From contig NZ_CP021455.1 of assembly GCF_002158865.1 (NCBI RefSeq), positions 3,906,001 through 3,970,000 of the forward strand: a DNA stretch of 64,000 nucleotides. The letters are read 5' to 3'. Position numbers and translations under genes: made by a program. How positions within the stretch are numbered: position 1 is the first letter of the stretch; each line of letters opens with the position of its first letter. Source of the DNA: Comamonas serinivorans (GTDB lineage Bacteria; Pseudomonadota; Gammaproteobacteria; Burkholderiales; Burkholderiaceae_C). Under the pieces are notes generated by a model. The model did no database searches. It had not been told where the DNA came from and was given only the letters and a program-made list of their open reading frames with translations. Shown piece after piece: positions 45,203 through 55,532 of this stretch.

Positions 45203-48200
45203 TGAGCCTCCCCGGCATCGGCCAGTTGCCGGCGCACCTCGGACCGGATGTCCTTGGGGGCTGTCTTGGCCACACGTTCCGCCTTGCTCATGCGCATGTT
45301 CTTCAGCTTGGTCCGAACCGAAACCATGTTGATGGCCACGGGGCTGTCCGGGTTCTTGCGATTCCAGGCGCGCATCTTCTCACGCACCTTGGCCTGCGCC
45401 TCGGCGTCCCGGTCGTACATGGCGCGCGTCATCTCCTCCACCAGGCGGGAGCGCATGGCCTTGTTCTGCGCAATCAGGTTGGACTGCAGGCTGGTCGCCT
45501 CCTGCACCTGGGCCACATTTCGCGGCTGGAAGCCAACCGCCTTGGTGATGCCCTCCGCCCACCCGGCATCAATGACCTTGCGGCCCTTGGTGTCGGTGTA
45601 CTCGCCCTCCACGCCCGTCTGAATCCCCTTGGCCAGATTGCGCACAGCATTCGGCATCACCTGCAGCACACCCTTGCCCACGTCGCCCCGGCTCACCATG
45701 TCCGCACCTTGAAACACGCGGGTCACGAAGTCGCCGGCAGGGCCCGCCACCTCGCCCACGTCCCGCGTGTGATCGGCCTTGGTCACCAGCAGGCCTGTGC
45801 CCGGAATGAGGTTGTCCATGCCAAGTCGACCCGACACATCCAGCGGCATGCCGGGCAGGCCCGAAAAGCCGCTGTCGATGATCTCGGCGCCAGCCTTGCC
45901 AAACACGCCTTCCAGCCACTGCTTGCGAGCCGCCTTGGTGCTGAAGCTGTAGCCCAGGCGCTGCAGGATGCCGTCGATGATGTCCTCGGCGTCGCCCATG
46001 AAGGGCACACCCCCCACCCCGGAAATCACCAGCCCCATGGCCAGGGCGAACATCGCCGCCTTGCGCCCTTCAGGCGTGCCGCTGGATGCCATGCGGTACA
46101 GCAGCTCCATGTAGCTGACGCTGTACTGCTTGAAGGTGAACAGCGTTGCCCCGACCGCGCCGCGCGCCCACTCGGGCTTCGCGCCCTTGTTGTAAACGAA
46201 CTGGGTGTCGTTCACGGTCTGCTCGGCAAACTTGAACGGGTCGGCCATCCCCTGTTCCTGGGCAATGCGGTACGCGGCAATGAAGCTGCTGCGGCGGTTG
46301 AACTGCTCCGCAATGGCGAAGGGCTGGCCCCACAGCACCGACACCTTCTGCTGCAGGTTCGATGCGCTCGCCGCCAGGTTGCCCAGTGCAGTGCCGTCGC
46401 CCGTCTTCAGGCCGCCCTTGCCCATGGCCATGCCCATGATCTGGTGCACCTCCTGCGGGCTGACCACGCCCTCGTCCTCGGCGCGCTTCAGCGCCTTGTC
46501 CAGCTCCGCATCACCCGTCCGGCGCTTGATGGCGTCCTTCACGGCCGCAGCCATGTGCCGGCCCGCGCCAGCCACGCCCGCCCATTGGCTCAGGTAAGGC
46601 ATGGTCACAGCAAAGGGCTGCGTGGTGTTGACGATGGCGCTGGCCAGCGAGCCCCCCAGGTACTGCGCGAACATGAACGCGCGAATGCCCTGGCCAGCCT
46701 CCTGCGGGTTGCGCACAAAGTCGGCCATCTTCTGCGCGCTGTCGCGCAGCTCGCCCTCTTGGTTCGTGAAGTCCGCCAGGGACTGGTCAATCTCGCGCGT
46801 GTTCAGGTTCGTGGCCGTCAGCCGGCTGTTGCTGTAGATGAAGCCCGCCAGCACGCGCGACACGTCCTCGCTGAACCCGGCAACCCCCTTGCGCTGAATC
46901 AACCGCTTGGTGGCACTGCGCGAATCCTTGGCCAGGCGCAGGTACTCCTGAAACACCGGGTTCTCGGTGTCCTGGCCAGCCATGGCCCCAAAAATCTCCA
47001 GCGCCTCGGGCGTGATGCCCGCGAACAGCTTGTGTGCCTCCTTGCTGGCCGTGCCCTGTTTCACCGTGGCATCCGGGTAGGCCTGCACCATCTTGCGGCG
47101 CATGCGCCCCGCATCAAACCGGCTCTCAAACATGCCGAAGTACAGGCGCTGACCATCTGCACCCACCACGTCCACCGTGTAGTCGCCGAACCGGCTCAGC
47201 GGCGCATAGCCCTGCTCCATCAGGCGCGTGGTCTTCTCCGCGGTGGCCTGCATGCTGTTGGCCAGCTCCAGCACCTCGGCTCGTTGCGCACCCTCCAGTC
47301 CATCCGCCTTGTTCATCAGGTGCTCAAACAGCACCTGAGCGGCGTTTTGCACCCTGGCGTCCTGGGCCACATTCGGACCAGACTCAGCCATCACCTCCTC
47401 GGCAAGCAGCCTGGTGTGCTCACCACCCTGGCGCAGCATCTCGCTGATGGCCATGCCGGCGAGCGATTTGTCCGTGGCCGCGCGAAACTGCCGGTACAAG
47501 CCGATCTGCCGGTCATCCAGCTTGAAATGCTGGCGCAGCTCCGCATCGGTGAACACCACCCCGTCGCGCTGCATGGTGGCCTCGAATCGGTTGCGCACTG
47601 CGCCTTCAAAGCTGGCCACAGGCAAGGCCTGCCACCGCTTCAGTTCGCCCTCCGTCACCAGGCGCCGGCGCAGCATCTCTTGCGCCTTGCGCTGGGCGTC
47701 CCACTGCGCAAAGGCAGTGTCACGATCTGCCGCCTTCACCAGCTTCCCTGTCTCATCGCGTGCCCAGGTCAGGGTGCCTTCAAACACGGGGGCGGCCAGG
47801 GCCTTGGTGTCCTCTGCGCTCAACGCCGTCTTGCCGATGTCCTTCCAGGTGTCCAGCTTGGGCAGGATCGAGGGTGCCGCGTCTGCCGCCTGGTTTGCGT
47901 GCAACGACACATCGCTGATGAAGCGCTGCACCGCGTCATAGGTGCGCTTGAACTTGGGCGAGGTCCGCGCCAAATCGCCCATGGTGCCCACCGTCTTGTG
48001 CCACCACGACACCTTGCCCGGCGTCTTGAACAGGTCTGCGGCCAAGTTGTTGGCCGTGGCCCGCCAGTCGGCAGGGTTGTTCAGGCTCGGCGTCTGGGCT
48101 GCTGTTGCGGCGCGGCTGAATTGGACATCCGTGCCACCACTCGCCACGTCTTTTGCATACAATACGCGCTGAACGAGGTTCGGTAAGTCATCTTTGGTGC

Positions 48201-51200
48201 CAATTGCTTGCATCAGATCTCTGGCTTCCTTGCCTCGTTTTTCTTTGGCGAAGCGCAACGCTTCGCGCATTTCTTGCGCGCCAATGCTGGCGATTTCCCC
48301 CTGGCCCACGTAGATGGCACCACCATCTCGCACCATTTCAAGAATGGCGCGCGGCTGCTTCTGCGTGATCGTGGCCACCCAGTGGTGACGCCCCTCCCGA
48401 CCGGTTTTATTGGGTCTGATTGCAATGATGAAGGGCTCGCCCCTGTCGTTGCTCATAGAGGTGACGAAGTTCAAGCTCATCTCACCGCGGCTGCCCTTGT
48501 TCCACACCATCACCAACCGCGGATTGGCCAGCTCCTCCAGCACCTGCTTCATCTGCGACGGCTTCACGCCGTGGTTGTACAAGGCGTCCAGCGCGTGCAC
48601 ACCCGCACGGATGGGCAGGTCGGGCAAGCCCACAGCCTTCATCACCTCGGTGGACGAGGGCAACACCTCGTGCGTCTTGGTTTCGTCCAAGCCGCCACGG
48701 ATGAAGGCATCCACCGTGGCAGCCCACTTAGCCTTGGCTTGGGCCAGCTGGTCCACTGACAGGCTGAACGCAGGGGCACCACCCACCAGGCGGCCTTGGC
48801 CGCTCTCCACGAACCGCCGCGCCGGCATGATGAAGCTTCGGATGACCTCGCCATCGCTCAGGCGCATGTCGGCAAACCCCGGCACGTGGGCGCGCAGCCA
48901 GGTGCGAATCGCCGCAATGGCTTGACGCACAAAGCCCTGCGTGGGGTGATCCTGCGCCACCTGAGCCAGCACCTCCTCGGCCGCGTACTGGCGCTGGTCC
49001 TTGCTCATCGAGGCCCACACCTCGGCGTCCGTGGCCGTCGCCACGTCCACCCCTTCGCCCACCAGGCCGTACTGCCGCGCCTTGGCGATCACATCCGCCT
49101 TGCGATGCACTGCAAACCGGTGAAGGATCCCCGCCAGCTCTTGGCCGAACACCCCGCGCAGCCCGTAGTGCCCCAGCGTCTCGTGAAACAGCACGCGCGT
49201 GGTTGCCGCCGCATCCGGCAGCGCGGAGGCCACCAGGTACACCTTGCCGTCGTAGAAGAAGCCCTCCGGATCGCCTTCGGCGCCTTGGCTTCGCTGTGCC
49301 GCGTCGGCCTCCTTGACCTGCTCGGGCACCTTGGGGTCGCGCATATCGGCCACCACCACGATGTCGGGTGCGTTGGCCCAACCTTTGCGCAGCGCATCCA
49401 CGACATCCTGCACGCGCTTCGCATCCGCCTGCAGGCTCGCCTGCTCGCGCGCCTGAACCAGTGAGCCTTGCTCTGCCGTTCTGGCACCCTCACCCGCGAA
49501 CAAGAACACCGTTTTCCCCGGCGCCGTTGCGCGGTCCTGCATGGCCTGGCGCCCCTGCTGAAGCACCCGCAGCAGATCCGTCTCCCCGTAGGTGGCCAGC
49601 TCGGCAAACCCACTCTTGCGCAGCCACTGTCGAATGGCGCCGATCACCTCCTTGGCGCGATCAAGCAGCTTGGGCTTCTGGGCCATGGCGGCCATCAGCT
49701 CATCCGTCAGGATGGCCATGCGCATGTCGCTCGACCAATCGGGTCGGCCTTCTCCAAACAGCATCTGGCGGTAGCCATCCACCTGGGCCAACATGCCGCG
49801 GCCACCCGCAATGCGCTTGACGCCATCCCAGCCACCCACCGCCATGAACAGCCGGTTCATGGCGGCCACGTAGTCCGCACCAAACAAGGTGCGCACGCCT
49901 TTGTGGCCCATCAACTCATGCAGCACCGTCTCCCGCACGTCGGCCGCACTGGTATGCTGATCCGCCACCAGATAGATCACACCCGAGCGATGGAATACGC
50001 CCTTTACCTGGCCCTCAGCACCCTGTGCCTTGGCCTCGGCCTGTATGTCCTGCGGCAACGCCGCAAACGACTCAACCGTGGAAATCGCTTCTTGGGGCAA
50101 CCCAGCCTTGGCCAAGATCCCGCGAGCAATCTGGTCTGCCTGCGCGACCCCAACGACCCCGCTTTCGGCACCCTCATCAGCGTCCGCCGCTCGCAGGACT
50201 GACGGCTCATCGCCAGCTCGCACGGCATCGACCAGCTCGCGCACGCGGCGCTTGGAATCCGGCACGCTGACGCCCTTCCCGCGGAACAACGCGGCCAGGT
50301 CGAACTTGTCATCCGTCAGCACGCTCCCGTCCGTGGGGGTCAGCTTGATGCTGGTCGGGTAGCCGTCCTTGCCGTAGTTCACGCCGGCCAGGTTCGCGCT
50401 CTTGGCGATCGCCACCGGCTCGCCACCCTTCTTCCACGACAGGATCTTGCCCATCAGGCGGCGGTCGGCGGCATCCTTGCGCTGCGCCTTCTCAGCACGG
50501 GCCTGCTTGACGGCCCGAATGTCCGCCGCCTTCTCCTCGTCGGTTCGAGCGTCCAGCGCTGCCTGGCGCACGCGGTCCCGGCTCCTTTTCTGCCAGCCCG
50601 TGAAGGCCTCAAGCGCACGGTCATAGGCGCTGTTGCGCTTGTCCGCCTGCTTGCTGTTGAGGCCCGAGCGTCCGGCCACAAAGCCGCTGTATGTGCCCGC
50701 ACGCACGCTCATCAGGCGGCGGTACTGCGCCAGGTAGTCGGCGCGTAGCGCATCAACGGCCTGCACCACAGCGGCCTTCTGCGCATCGGACTGGGCCACG
50801 GCGGCGCCGGCTGCCTGCGCCTGGTCGATGTAGGCCTGAAACTCCTCGCCATCGGCCTTGGCGCGGCTGGTGCCGCGGTGCGAGATGCCCGCGTAGCTGG
50901 ACTCGGCCTCGCTCAGCGGGAACTCAGCCGGCGCAGGCTGGCCAGCAGCGGGAGCGGCAAGCTGCGCCGCGATCTTCTCGCGCACCGCATCGGGCAGGTT
51001 GGCCCAACGGCGCTCGGCCATGCGCGTGGCAATGATCCCCTTCAGCCCTGCTCCCTGGGTCAGCTTTTCTCGCTCCGACGCATTCAGCTCAAACCACCGA
51101 TCAGCCGGCGTCTGCCCTGCTGGGGTGCTGCGTGCGCGCCGGGTCGGCACCGAATCCTCTTGATGCTGCACCCCGCGGGCGTTCATGAAATTCACCATGG

Positions 51201-53523
51201 CGCCGCGGTGCTCCGCCTTGATCTGGGGCATCTCGGCGCGCGGGATGCGCAGCGATCCCGACCCGGGCGAGAACTCCACCCAGCCGTCGCCCAGGTCCTT
51301 GCCCTCCAGGCCACCCTGGCCCGACGCCCGCTTGCGCGCCACCCAGCCCCCTTCGACCTGCACCGGCTCCCAGCCTTCGCCCTTGCGCTTGGCCGCGTTG
51401 ATCGCCGGCAGTTTGGCCTTGAACGGGCCGCCGCTGGGTGCCCTCACCTCTTCGGGCTCGGCGGGCTGCGCCATTGCTTGACCGGCTCCCCCATTCGTTG
51501 CCGCATCGCCAGCACTGGCGCGGGCTTCCTGTTTGCCGGGTATTTGACTGGCCTGCGCCAGGCTGGCATCGGCCAACATGCGGTTGGCCGCCTCGATGTC
51601 CGCGTCCATGTCATCCGGCACATGCGCGCCGGCGAATGCATCGTCGGAAACGGCATCGTGCTCCGCCAACTCGGTTACAGCGGCAGGCTGGCCTCCTGGC
51701 TCAGCGGCGACGGCTCCGGCGGGCTCGCCGGCGCCGGTTGCTGCGCGGGTGGCTTGGCCGCCTTGGCCCTCAATGCCGCCAGGGCTGCTTGCTGCTGGGT
51801 CGGCTGCAGGCGCCGAATCTGCAGCATCTTGGCGAACATCGGGGTTCGATCGGGTGTTGATGGCATTCGCAATCTCCTCATCGGTCGCGCCCATGGCGCG
51901 CAAAAACTCCTCGTCGCTCACGGCCGTGGCCGCCAGGTCCGAGCTGAAAATGTCCGGGATCGCCGCGTCCAGTGGGTCGGCCTCCAGGCTCATAAACTGC
52001 TGGTACACGGCCATGTCCTCGGGGCTGGCCGTGGCCTCGTTGAACATCGGCGCACCCGTCTCCAGATCCACGGGCCAGCTGGCGTCATCCAGAGCCTGAG
52101 CGTTCGCCGCCGATTCGGCCAAGGGATCCGCTGCAACGGGCGCTTCCAGCGGGGCGAGCGCAAGGCCGCCATCCGGCACAGACGGCACCGCCCGGCTGGC
52201 GGCACGCGACAGCGGCCCCGGCTTGAAATCCACCCCATCGGTCGGCGCCTGCTGGGCCAAGGCCATGGGCGGCATGGAGCCCGGCACACGCGCATCAAAC
52301 CCGCGTTGCACATCGCCCGGCGCCAGTGCATCAATCTGGCGCTCATCCAGGCTGCGTGTTTCGGGTGCGGGCTGGCCAATGCCGGTCATCTGCTCGATGC
52401 GATCCGCGTCCAGTCGGGCGGCAGGCGTCACGCCGGCCCGCTCCAGCGCTGCCTCGTCCAGTGTCGCAGCGGGCACATCGGCGGGTGGCGTCCACCCCGG
52501 CACTCCGGGGGCGTTCTTCGCCGCAGCCGCAGCCGGCGCAGACGCAGGCGCCACTGCGGGTGCGCCACCACGCGGCACATTGACCGCGCCCCCCATGGCC
52601 GCGCCGGACAGCAGGCCAAGCGCCGCCGCGTGGTCCACCCCTTGGTCCATGGGCCTGCCATGCGCAATGTTCTCCAAGACCTGCTCGCTGATCGACTGCG
52701 GCAGCTCCTCCAGCACGCCTTCTGCTGCAGCCCCCTCCAGCACCCGGCGAACCAGGTTCTTGGCAATGCCGGGATGCTTGCCGGCTCGCACGATGGCTGT
52801 GTCCAAGTCATTGATCCCCAACCGCTGCGCCACCTTGCCGCCCGCCAGGCCCAAAATGCCCGTAGCGGCACCGGACGCCACCGCAAGCGCCGATTGCTTG
52901 CCGGTCAGAACACCATCCTCGGTTTCCTGGCGGATCTGCTCCGCCGCCTGGCCGCCCGAGTAGACGCCCTCGCCCGCCGCTGCCGCCCCCACCGCGCCGA
53001 TTTTGGGCACGGCCTTCAGCAAGGCCCGCCCAGCCAGGCCGCCACCCACCATGCCCGGCAGCGACTCGCCAATGGTGTGTGCAATCACGCTGGAGTTGTC
53101 CAGCGCCGCGGCCAGCTTCCCGCCAAAGCCCTCAGCATTGGCCACGTTCTGAAACGCCTGCTTCTGCGGCTCGCTGTAGGCCTCGTCCAAAACCTTCTTG
53201 GCGTCCGCAAAGCGAACCCCCATGTTCTCGACCGCCTTGCCCGCGCGACCACCCGTCACCAGGTTGGCCAGGCCCACCGCCGCCTCAGGCACCGCGATGG
53301 CCCCCTTCAGCGCCGTGATGCCCGCGTCCTTGAGCGTGCCACCCAGGGTGCGCCCTTCTGCATCCGGGCGGTTGGCACTGGCTTTCATGTCCACGCCGAG
53401 TTGTTTGGCCACATCATCGATGGGCAGATCGGCGTAGTAGTTCTGGTGCAAAACCTGCACAGCATCCGCATCACTCAGCGGGGCCAGCTCGGGGAACTTG
53501 GATTTGGCTTCTTGAATGTTCAT
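45199..53523 (-). CDS. Giant PLxRFG-domain phage protein (2774 residues)
   Basis: A very large phage protein. The N-terminus (SKFPELAPLSDADAVQVLHQNYYADLPIDDVAKQLG) is followed by hydrophobic Gly/Ala-rich stretches (about 85-315) and long low-complexity linkers. Two zinc-peptidase-like motifs, HELMGH near residue 1205 and HETLGH near 1448, sit in repeated contexts. A MuF-C-like region (NDRGEPFIIAIRPNKT) lies near 1700. The PLxRFG motif, APLSRFGDY, is near residue 2109. Proteins of this class are packaged in virions and ejected or processed at infection. It could combine protease, toxin-like and membrane-channel functions. It lies in the leftward structural operon. Confidence 0.83.
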   Translation of the reverse strand: MNIQEAKSKFPELAPLSDADAVQVLHQNYYADLPIDDVAKQLGVDMKASANRPDAEGRTLGGTLKDAGITALKGAIAVPEAAVGLANLVTGGRAGKAVENMGVRFADAKKVLDEAYSEPQKQAFQNVANAEGFGGKLAAALDNSSVIAHTIGESLPGMVGGGLAGRALLKAVPKIGAVGAAAAGEGVYSGGQAAEQIRQETEDGVLTGKQSALAVASGAATGILGLAGGKVAQRLGINDLDTAIVRAGKHPGIAKNLVRRVLEGAAAEGVLEELPQSISEQVLENIAHGRPMDQGVDHAAALGLLSGAAMGGAVNVPRGGAPAVAPASAPAAAAAKNAPGVPGWTPPADVPAATLDEAALERAGVTPAARLDADRIEQMTGIGQPAPETRSLDERQIDALAPGDVQRGFDARVPGSMPPMALAQQAPTDGVDFKPGPLSRAASRAVPSVPDGGLALAPLEAPVAADPLAESAANAQALDDASWPVDLETGAPMFNEATASPEDMAVYQQFMSLEADPLDAAIPDIFSSDLAATAVSDEEFLRAMGATDEEIANAINTRSNPDVRQDAADSAPAADPAASSPGGIEGQGGQATRAATGAGEPAGAVAAEPGGQPAAVTELAEHDAVSDDAFAGAHVPDDMDADIEAANRMLADASLAQASQIPGKQEARASAGDAATNGGAGQAMAQPAEPEEVRAPSGGPFKAKLPAINAAKRKGEGWEPVQVEGGWVARKRASGQGGLEGKDLGDGWVEFSPGSGSLRIPRAEMPQIKAEHRGAMVNFMNARGVQHQEDSVPTRRARSTPAGQTPADRWFELNASEREKLTQGAGLKGIIATRMAERRWANLPDAVREKIAAQLAAPAAGQPAPAEFPLSEAESSYAGISHRGTSRAKADGEEFQAYIDQAQAAGAAVAQSDAQKAAVVQAVDALRADYLAQYRRLMSVRAGTYSGFVAGRSGLNSKQADKRNSAYDRALEAFTGWQKRSRDRVRQAALDARTDEEKAADIRAVKQARAEKAQRKDAADRRLMGKILSWKKGGEPVAIAKSANLAGVNYGKDGYPTSIKLTPTDGSVLTDDKFDLAALFRGKGVSVPDSKRRVRELVDAVRAGDEPSVLRAADADEGAESGVVGVAQADQIARGILAKAGLPQEAISTVESFAALPQDIQAEAKAQGAEGQVKGVFHRSGVIYLVADQHTSAADVRETVLHELMGHKGVRTLFGADYVAAMNRLFMAVGGWDGVKRIAGGRGMLAQVDGYRQMLFGEGRPDWSSDMRMAILTDELMAAMAQKPKLLDRAKEVIGAIRQWLRKSGFAELATYGETDLLRVLQQGRQAMQDRATAPGKTVFLFAGEGARTAEQGSLVQAREQASLQADAKRVQDVVDALRKGWANAPDIVVVADMRDPKVPEQVKEADAAQRSQGAEGDPEGFFYDGKVYLVASALPDAAATTRVLFHETLGHYGLRGVFGQELAGILHRFAVHRKADVIAKARQYGLVGEGVDVATATDAEVWASMSKDQRQYAAEEVLAQVAQDHPTQGFVRQAIAAIRTWLRAHVPGFADMRLSDGEVIRSFIMPARRFVESGQGRLVGGAPAFSLSVDQLAQAKAKWAATVDAFIRGGLDETKTHEVLPSSTEVMKAVGLPDLPIRAGVHALDALYNHGVKPSQMKQVLEELANPRLVMVWNKGSRGEMSLNFVTSMSNDRGEPFIIAIRPNKTGREGRHHWVATITQKQPRAILEMVRDGGAIYVGQGEIASIGAQEMREALRFAKEKRGKEARDLMQAIGTKDDLPNLVQRVLYAKDVASGGTDVQFSRAATAAQTPSLNNPADWRATANNLAADLFKTPGKVSWWHKTVGTMGDLARTSPKFKRTYDAVQRFISDVSLHANQAADAAPSILPKLDTWKDIGKTALSAEDTKALAAPVFEGTLTWARDETGKLVKAADRDTAFAQWDAQRKAQEMLRRRLVTEGELKRWQALPVASFEGAVRNRFEATMQRDGVVFTDAELRQHFKLDDRQIGLYRQFRAATDKSLAGMAISEMLRQGGEHTRLLAEEVMAESGPNVAQDARVQNAAQVLFEHLMNKADGLEGAQRAEVLELANSMQATAEKTTRLMEQGYAPLSRFGDYTVDVVGADGQRLYFGMFESRFDAGRMRRKMVQAYPDATVKQGTASKEAHKLFAGITPEALEIFGAMAGQDTENPVFQEYLRLAKDSRSATKRLIQRKGVAGFSEDVSRVLAGFIYSNSRLTATNLNTREIDQSLADFTNQEGELRDSAQKMADFVRNPQEAGQGIRAFMFAQYLGGSLASAIVNTTQPFAVTMPYLSQWAGVAGAGRHMAAAVKDAIKRRTGDAELDKALKRAEDEGVVSPQEVHQIMGMAMGKGGLKTGDGTALGNLAASASNLQQKVSVLWGQPFAIAEQFNRRSSFIAAYRIAQEQGMADPFKFAEQTVNDTQFVYNKGAKPEWARGAVGATLFTFKQYSVSYMELLYRMASSGTPEGRKAAMFALAMGLVISGVGGVPFMGDAEDIIDGILQRLGYSFSTKAARKQWLEGVFGKAGAEIIDSGFSGLPGMPLDVSGRLGMDNLIPGTGLLVTKADHTRDVGEVAGPAGDFVTRVFQGADMVSRGDVGKGVLQVMPNAVRNLAKGIQTGVEGEYTDTKGRKVIDAGWAEGITKAVGFQPRNVAQVQEATSLQSNLIAQNKAMRSRLVEEMTRAMYDRDAEAQAKVREKMRAWNRKNPDSPVAINMVSVRTKLKNMRMSKAERVAKTAPKDIRSEVRRQLADAGEAQ

Positions 53524-53530
53524 GGATCAA

Positions 53531-55531
53531 TCACTTCTGTGCGGTGCGCATGGCCATGTTTTGGCCACCGAATGCCTGATGAGCCGAAGCCGGCAAAACC
53601 TGCTGGTACTGCTGCTCTGCCGCGGCGACGGCGCGCTGCAGTTCGTTCAGCTTCGCCGCATGGGCGTTCAGCGCCTCTCGTCCAGCAGCCAATCCGGGCG
53701 CCCTGGCGGCGCGAAAGTCCTTCAGTGCCTGGCGTGCGGCATCCAGGCGCTGACCGGCAACTTCCACCGGGTCGGTTGTGCGTGCCGGTGCAGGCGCAGC
53801 CGTTGGTGGCTTTGCAGGTGCCGCCTTTGCGGGTGCTGGCGCAGGGCTACGTTGGGTCACGTTGGCCGGCTTGGGCGCCTCCGCCGGAGCTGACCCGCCA
53901 CCCATGGCATTGGCCACCATGCGCGCGGCAGAAACACCCTTGTTCACGTAGTCCGGGTCCTCGGCATAGCCGCCGCTCTTGAGTGCAGCGAAGTACGACT
54001 GCGCATCCTTGGCGCCCGACACCCCGCTGTATCGCCCACCACCCACCAACCGCACAAAGTCCTGACCAAATTCCTCCGTGCTGCCGTACTTGCGGTAGGC
54101 ATCAACACTGCCGGTCATGTTGTCCTTGGCGCTCGGACCCTTGCCGCTGAAGTCCTTGATATTCCCGAGGTTGTTGGTCCCGGGGATCACGCTTTTGCCC
54201 CAGCCTGTCTCCAGCCCCCACTGCCCCAGCACCCACTGGGGTGACGTGTTCAGCTGCTTGGCCACCTGTTCAGCATCGGCCTGATGCCTGCGCACAAACT
54301 CCTGCACGTTGGCCGGCGCTTTCGACTCGCCTTTGCGCATCCCAAGAGGGTCCGGTGCGTCGGCCTTTTTCGTGTACGGGTCGAGCGACGAGCGAATCTG
54401 CATCGACAGGGATGCCTTCGACTTGAGCAGCTGTTTGGCCCCATCGGTATTGGGATCCCAAGAGCCATCGGCCTGCGACTTCAGGATGGCCGAGTTGATG
54501 GCCTTCAACTCGTCCTGCTGTGCCTCCACCTGCAACTTGACGGCTGGTGGCAGCTTCAACTCGTCATCGGCTTTTCGGCGCGCCTGCGACATCTGGAAGT
54601 CCGTGTAGGCATCCTGACGGTCTGCCGAGCGATCCGCACGATCCTGCGCACGCACCGCCAGGTTGTAGTTGCGGTCCAGATTCGCCTGGTCCCGTGCCGC
54701 CTTCTTTTCCGCAAGCAGGAACTCCAGCCGCGCCTCGGGTGGCGTCAGGTGGTTCAGCATCGCACCCGCGCGAGTTATCCCTTCCATATCGTCGCTGAAG
54801 GCCGGCAACCCCAGCGACGCCAATTGCCCATCCTTGCCCACGCGCATGTAGTTCACCATGCCGTCATCACCCTTCACGGCCTTCACCTGCATCCCCTTCA
54901 TGGGGCCGAATTCGGATCTGCTGCCCAGCGCCGCCAGGCCTTCATGCCCCGACCACATGGCCTGCCCAAGGTCGCGATTCCACACCCGGTCTGCCGCGTC
55001 CTGTTGAGCCTTCTCCACGCTCAGCTGCTGGGTTGCAATGGCCATCGCCTCCTTGGGCTTGCCCAGGCGCATGTAGCCATCGCTCATGCGCTGCGCCATG
55101 TTCTGCGGCGTGTTCGCCTGCTGCGCCGCGGCACTGGCCGCCTCGCGCGTGTCCACCAGCTGCGCCACGTTGTCGAACTTCATGGGCGTCTTGCCATCGG
55201 CAGAGGGCTGCAGCGCCACCGCAAACCCAGACGGGGCCGTGAAATCGATCTGCGGCGTCTCGGCTGCCGGCCCTTGCTCGGTGGCCTTCATGTAGGCCTG
55301 CGTGCCCGCCGCATCCGGGATCTCCTGCACCACGCGCTCGGCCCCGGCGTCCTTCAGCATGTTCACCTCGGCGTCGGCGGCGTCCCATTCCTTCTGCTGC
55401 CGGTCGCGGGCCGTCTTCTTCCATTCGCGGTCCTCTTCAGCTTCCGCCCAGTCCTTGGCAAGCTGCCGCCCCTTCATGAACCCATTCACTGCAGCGGCAA
55501 TGCCCTGCCCAATGCCTCCAGCTGTCGCCAT
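53531..55531 (-). CDS. Phage virion protein with glucosaminidase domain
   Basis: A 666-residue protein. The first 430 residues are mostly charged helices and coiled-coil-like segments (MKGRQLAKDWAEAEEDREWKKTARDRQQKEWDAADAEVNML; RADRSADRQDAYTDFQMSQARRKADDELKL). A mannosyl-glycoprotein endo-beta-N-acetylglucosaminidase-type domain (about 430-545, QWVLGQWGLETGWGKSVIPGTNNLGNIKDF) follows, then an Ala/Pro linker and a coiled tail. It probably digests peptidoglycan during DNA entry. ATG 55531 lies one base after the previous stop; the layout suggests a single operon with the giant gene. Confidence 0.82.
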   Translation of the reverse strand: MATAGGIGQGIAAAVNGFMKGRQLAKDWAEAEEDREWKKTARDRQQKEWDAADAEVNMLKDAGAERVVQEIPDAAGTQAYMKATEQGPAAETPQIDFTAPSGFAVALQPSADGKTPMKFDNVAQLVDTREAASAAAQQANTPQNMAQRMSDGYMRLGKPKEAMAIATQQLSVEKAQQDAADRVWNRDLGQAMWSGHEGLAALGSRSEFGPMKGMQVKAVKGDDGMVNYMRVGKDGQLASLGLPAFSDDMEGITRAGAMLNHLTPPEARLEFLLAEKKAARDQANLDRNYNLAVRAQDRADRSADRQDAYTDFQMSQARRKADDELKLPPAVKLQVEAQQDELKAINSAILKSQADGSWDPNTDGAKQLLKSKASLSMQIRSSLDPYTKKADAPDPLGMRKGESKAPANVQEFVRRHQADAEQVAKQLNTSPQWVLGQWGLETGWGKSVIPGTNNLGNIKDFSGKGPSAKDNMTGSVDAYRKYGSTEEFGQDFVRLVGGGRYSGVSGAKDAQSYFAALKSGGYAEDPDYVNKGVSAARMVANAMGGGSAPAEAPKPANVTQRSPAPAPAKAAPAKPPTAAPAPARTTDPVEVAGQRLDAARQALKDFRAARAPGLAAGREALNAHAAKLNELQRAVAAAEQQYQQVLPASAHQAFGGQNMAMRTAQK

Positions 55532-55532
55532 C

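Noticed and set aside
45202..48186. A rightward frame of 994 codons at the 3' part of the giant gene
   Set aside because: Antisense shadow of a well-supported gene; low-complexity His/Leu-rich sequence.
50878..53982. A rightward frame of 1034 codons opposite the giant phage gene
   Set aside because: It is the antisense shadow of the leftward 2774-residue gene; its sequence is rich in Arg, His and Gln with no domain or proper start.
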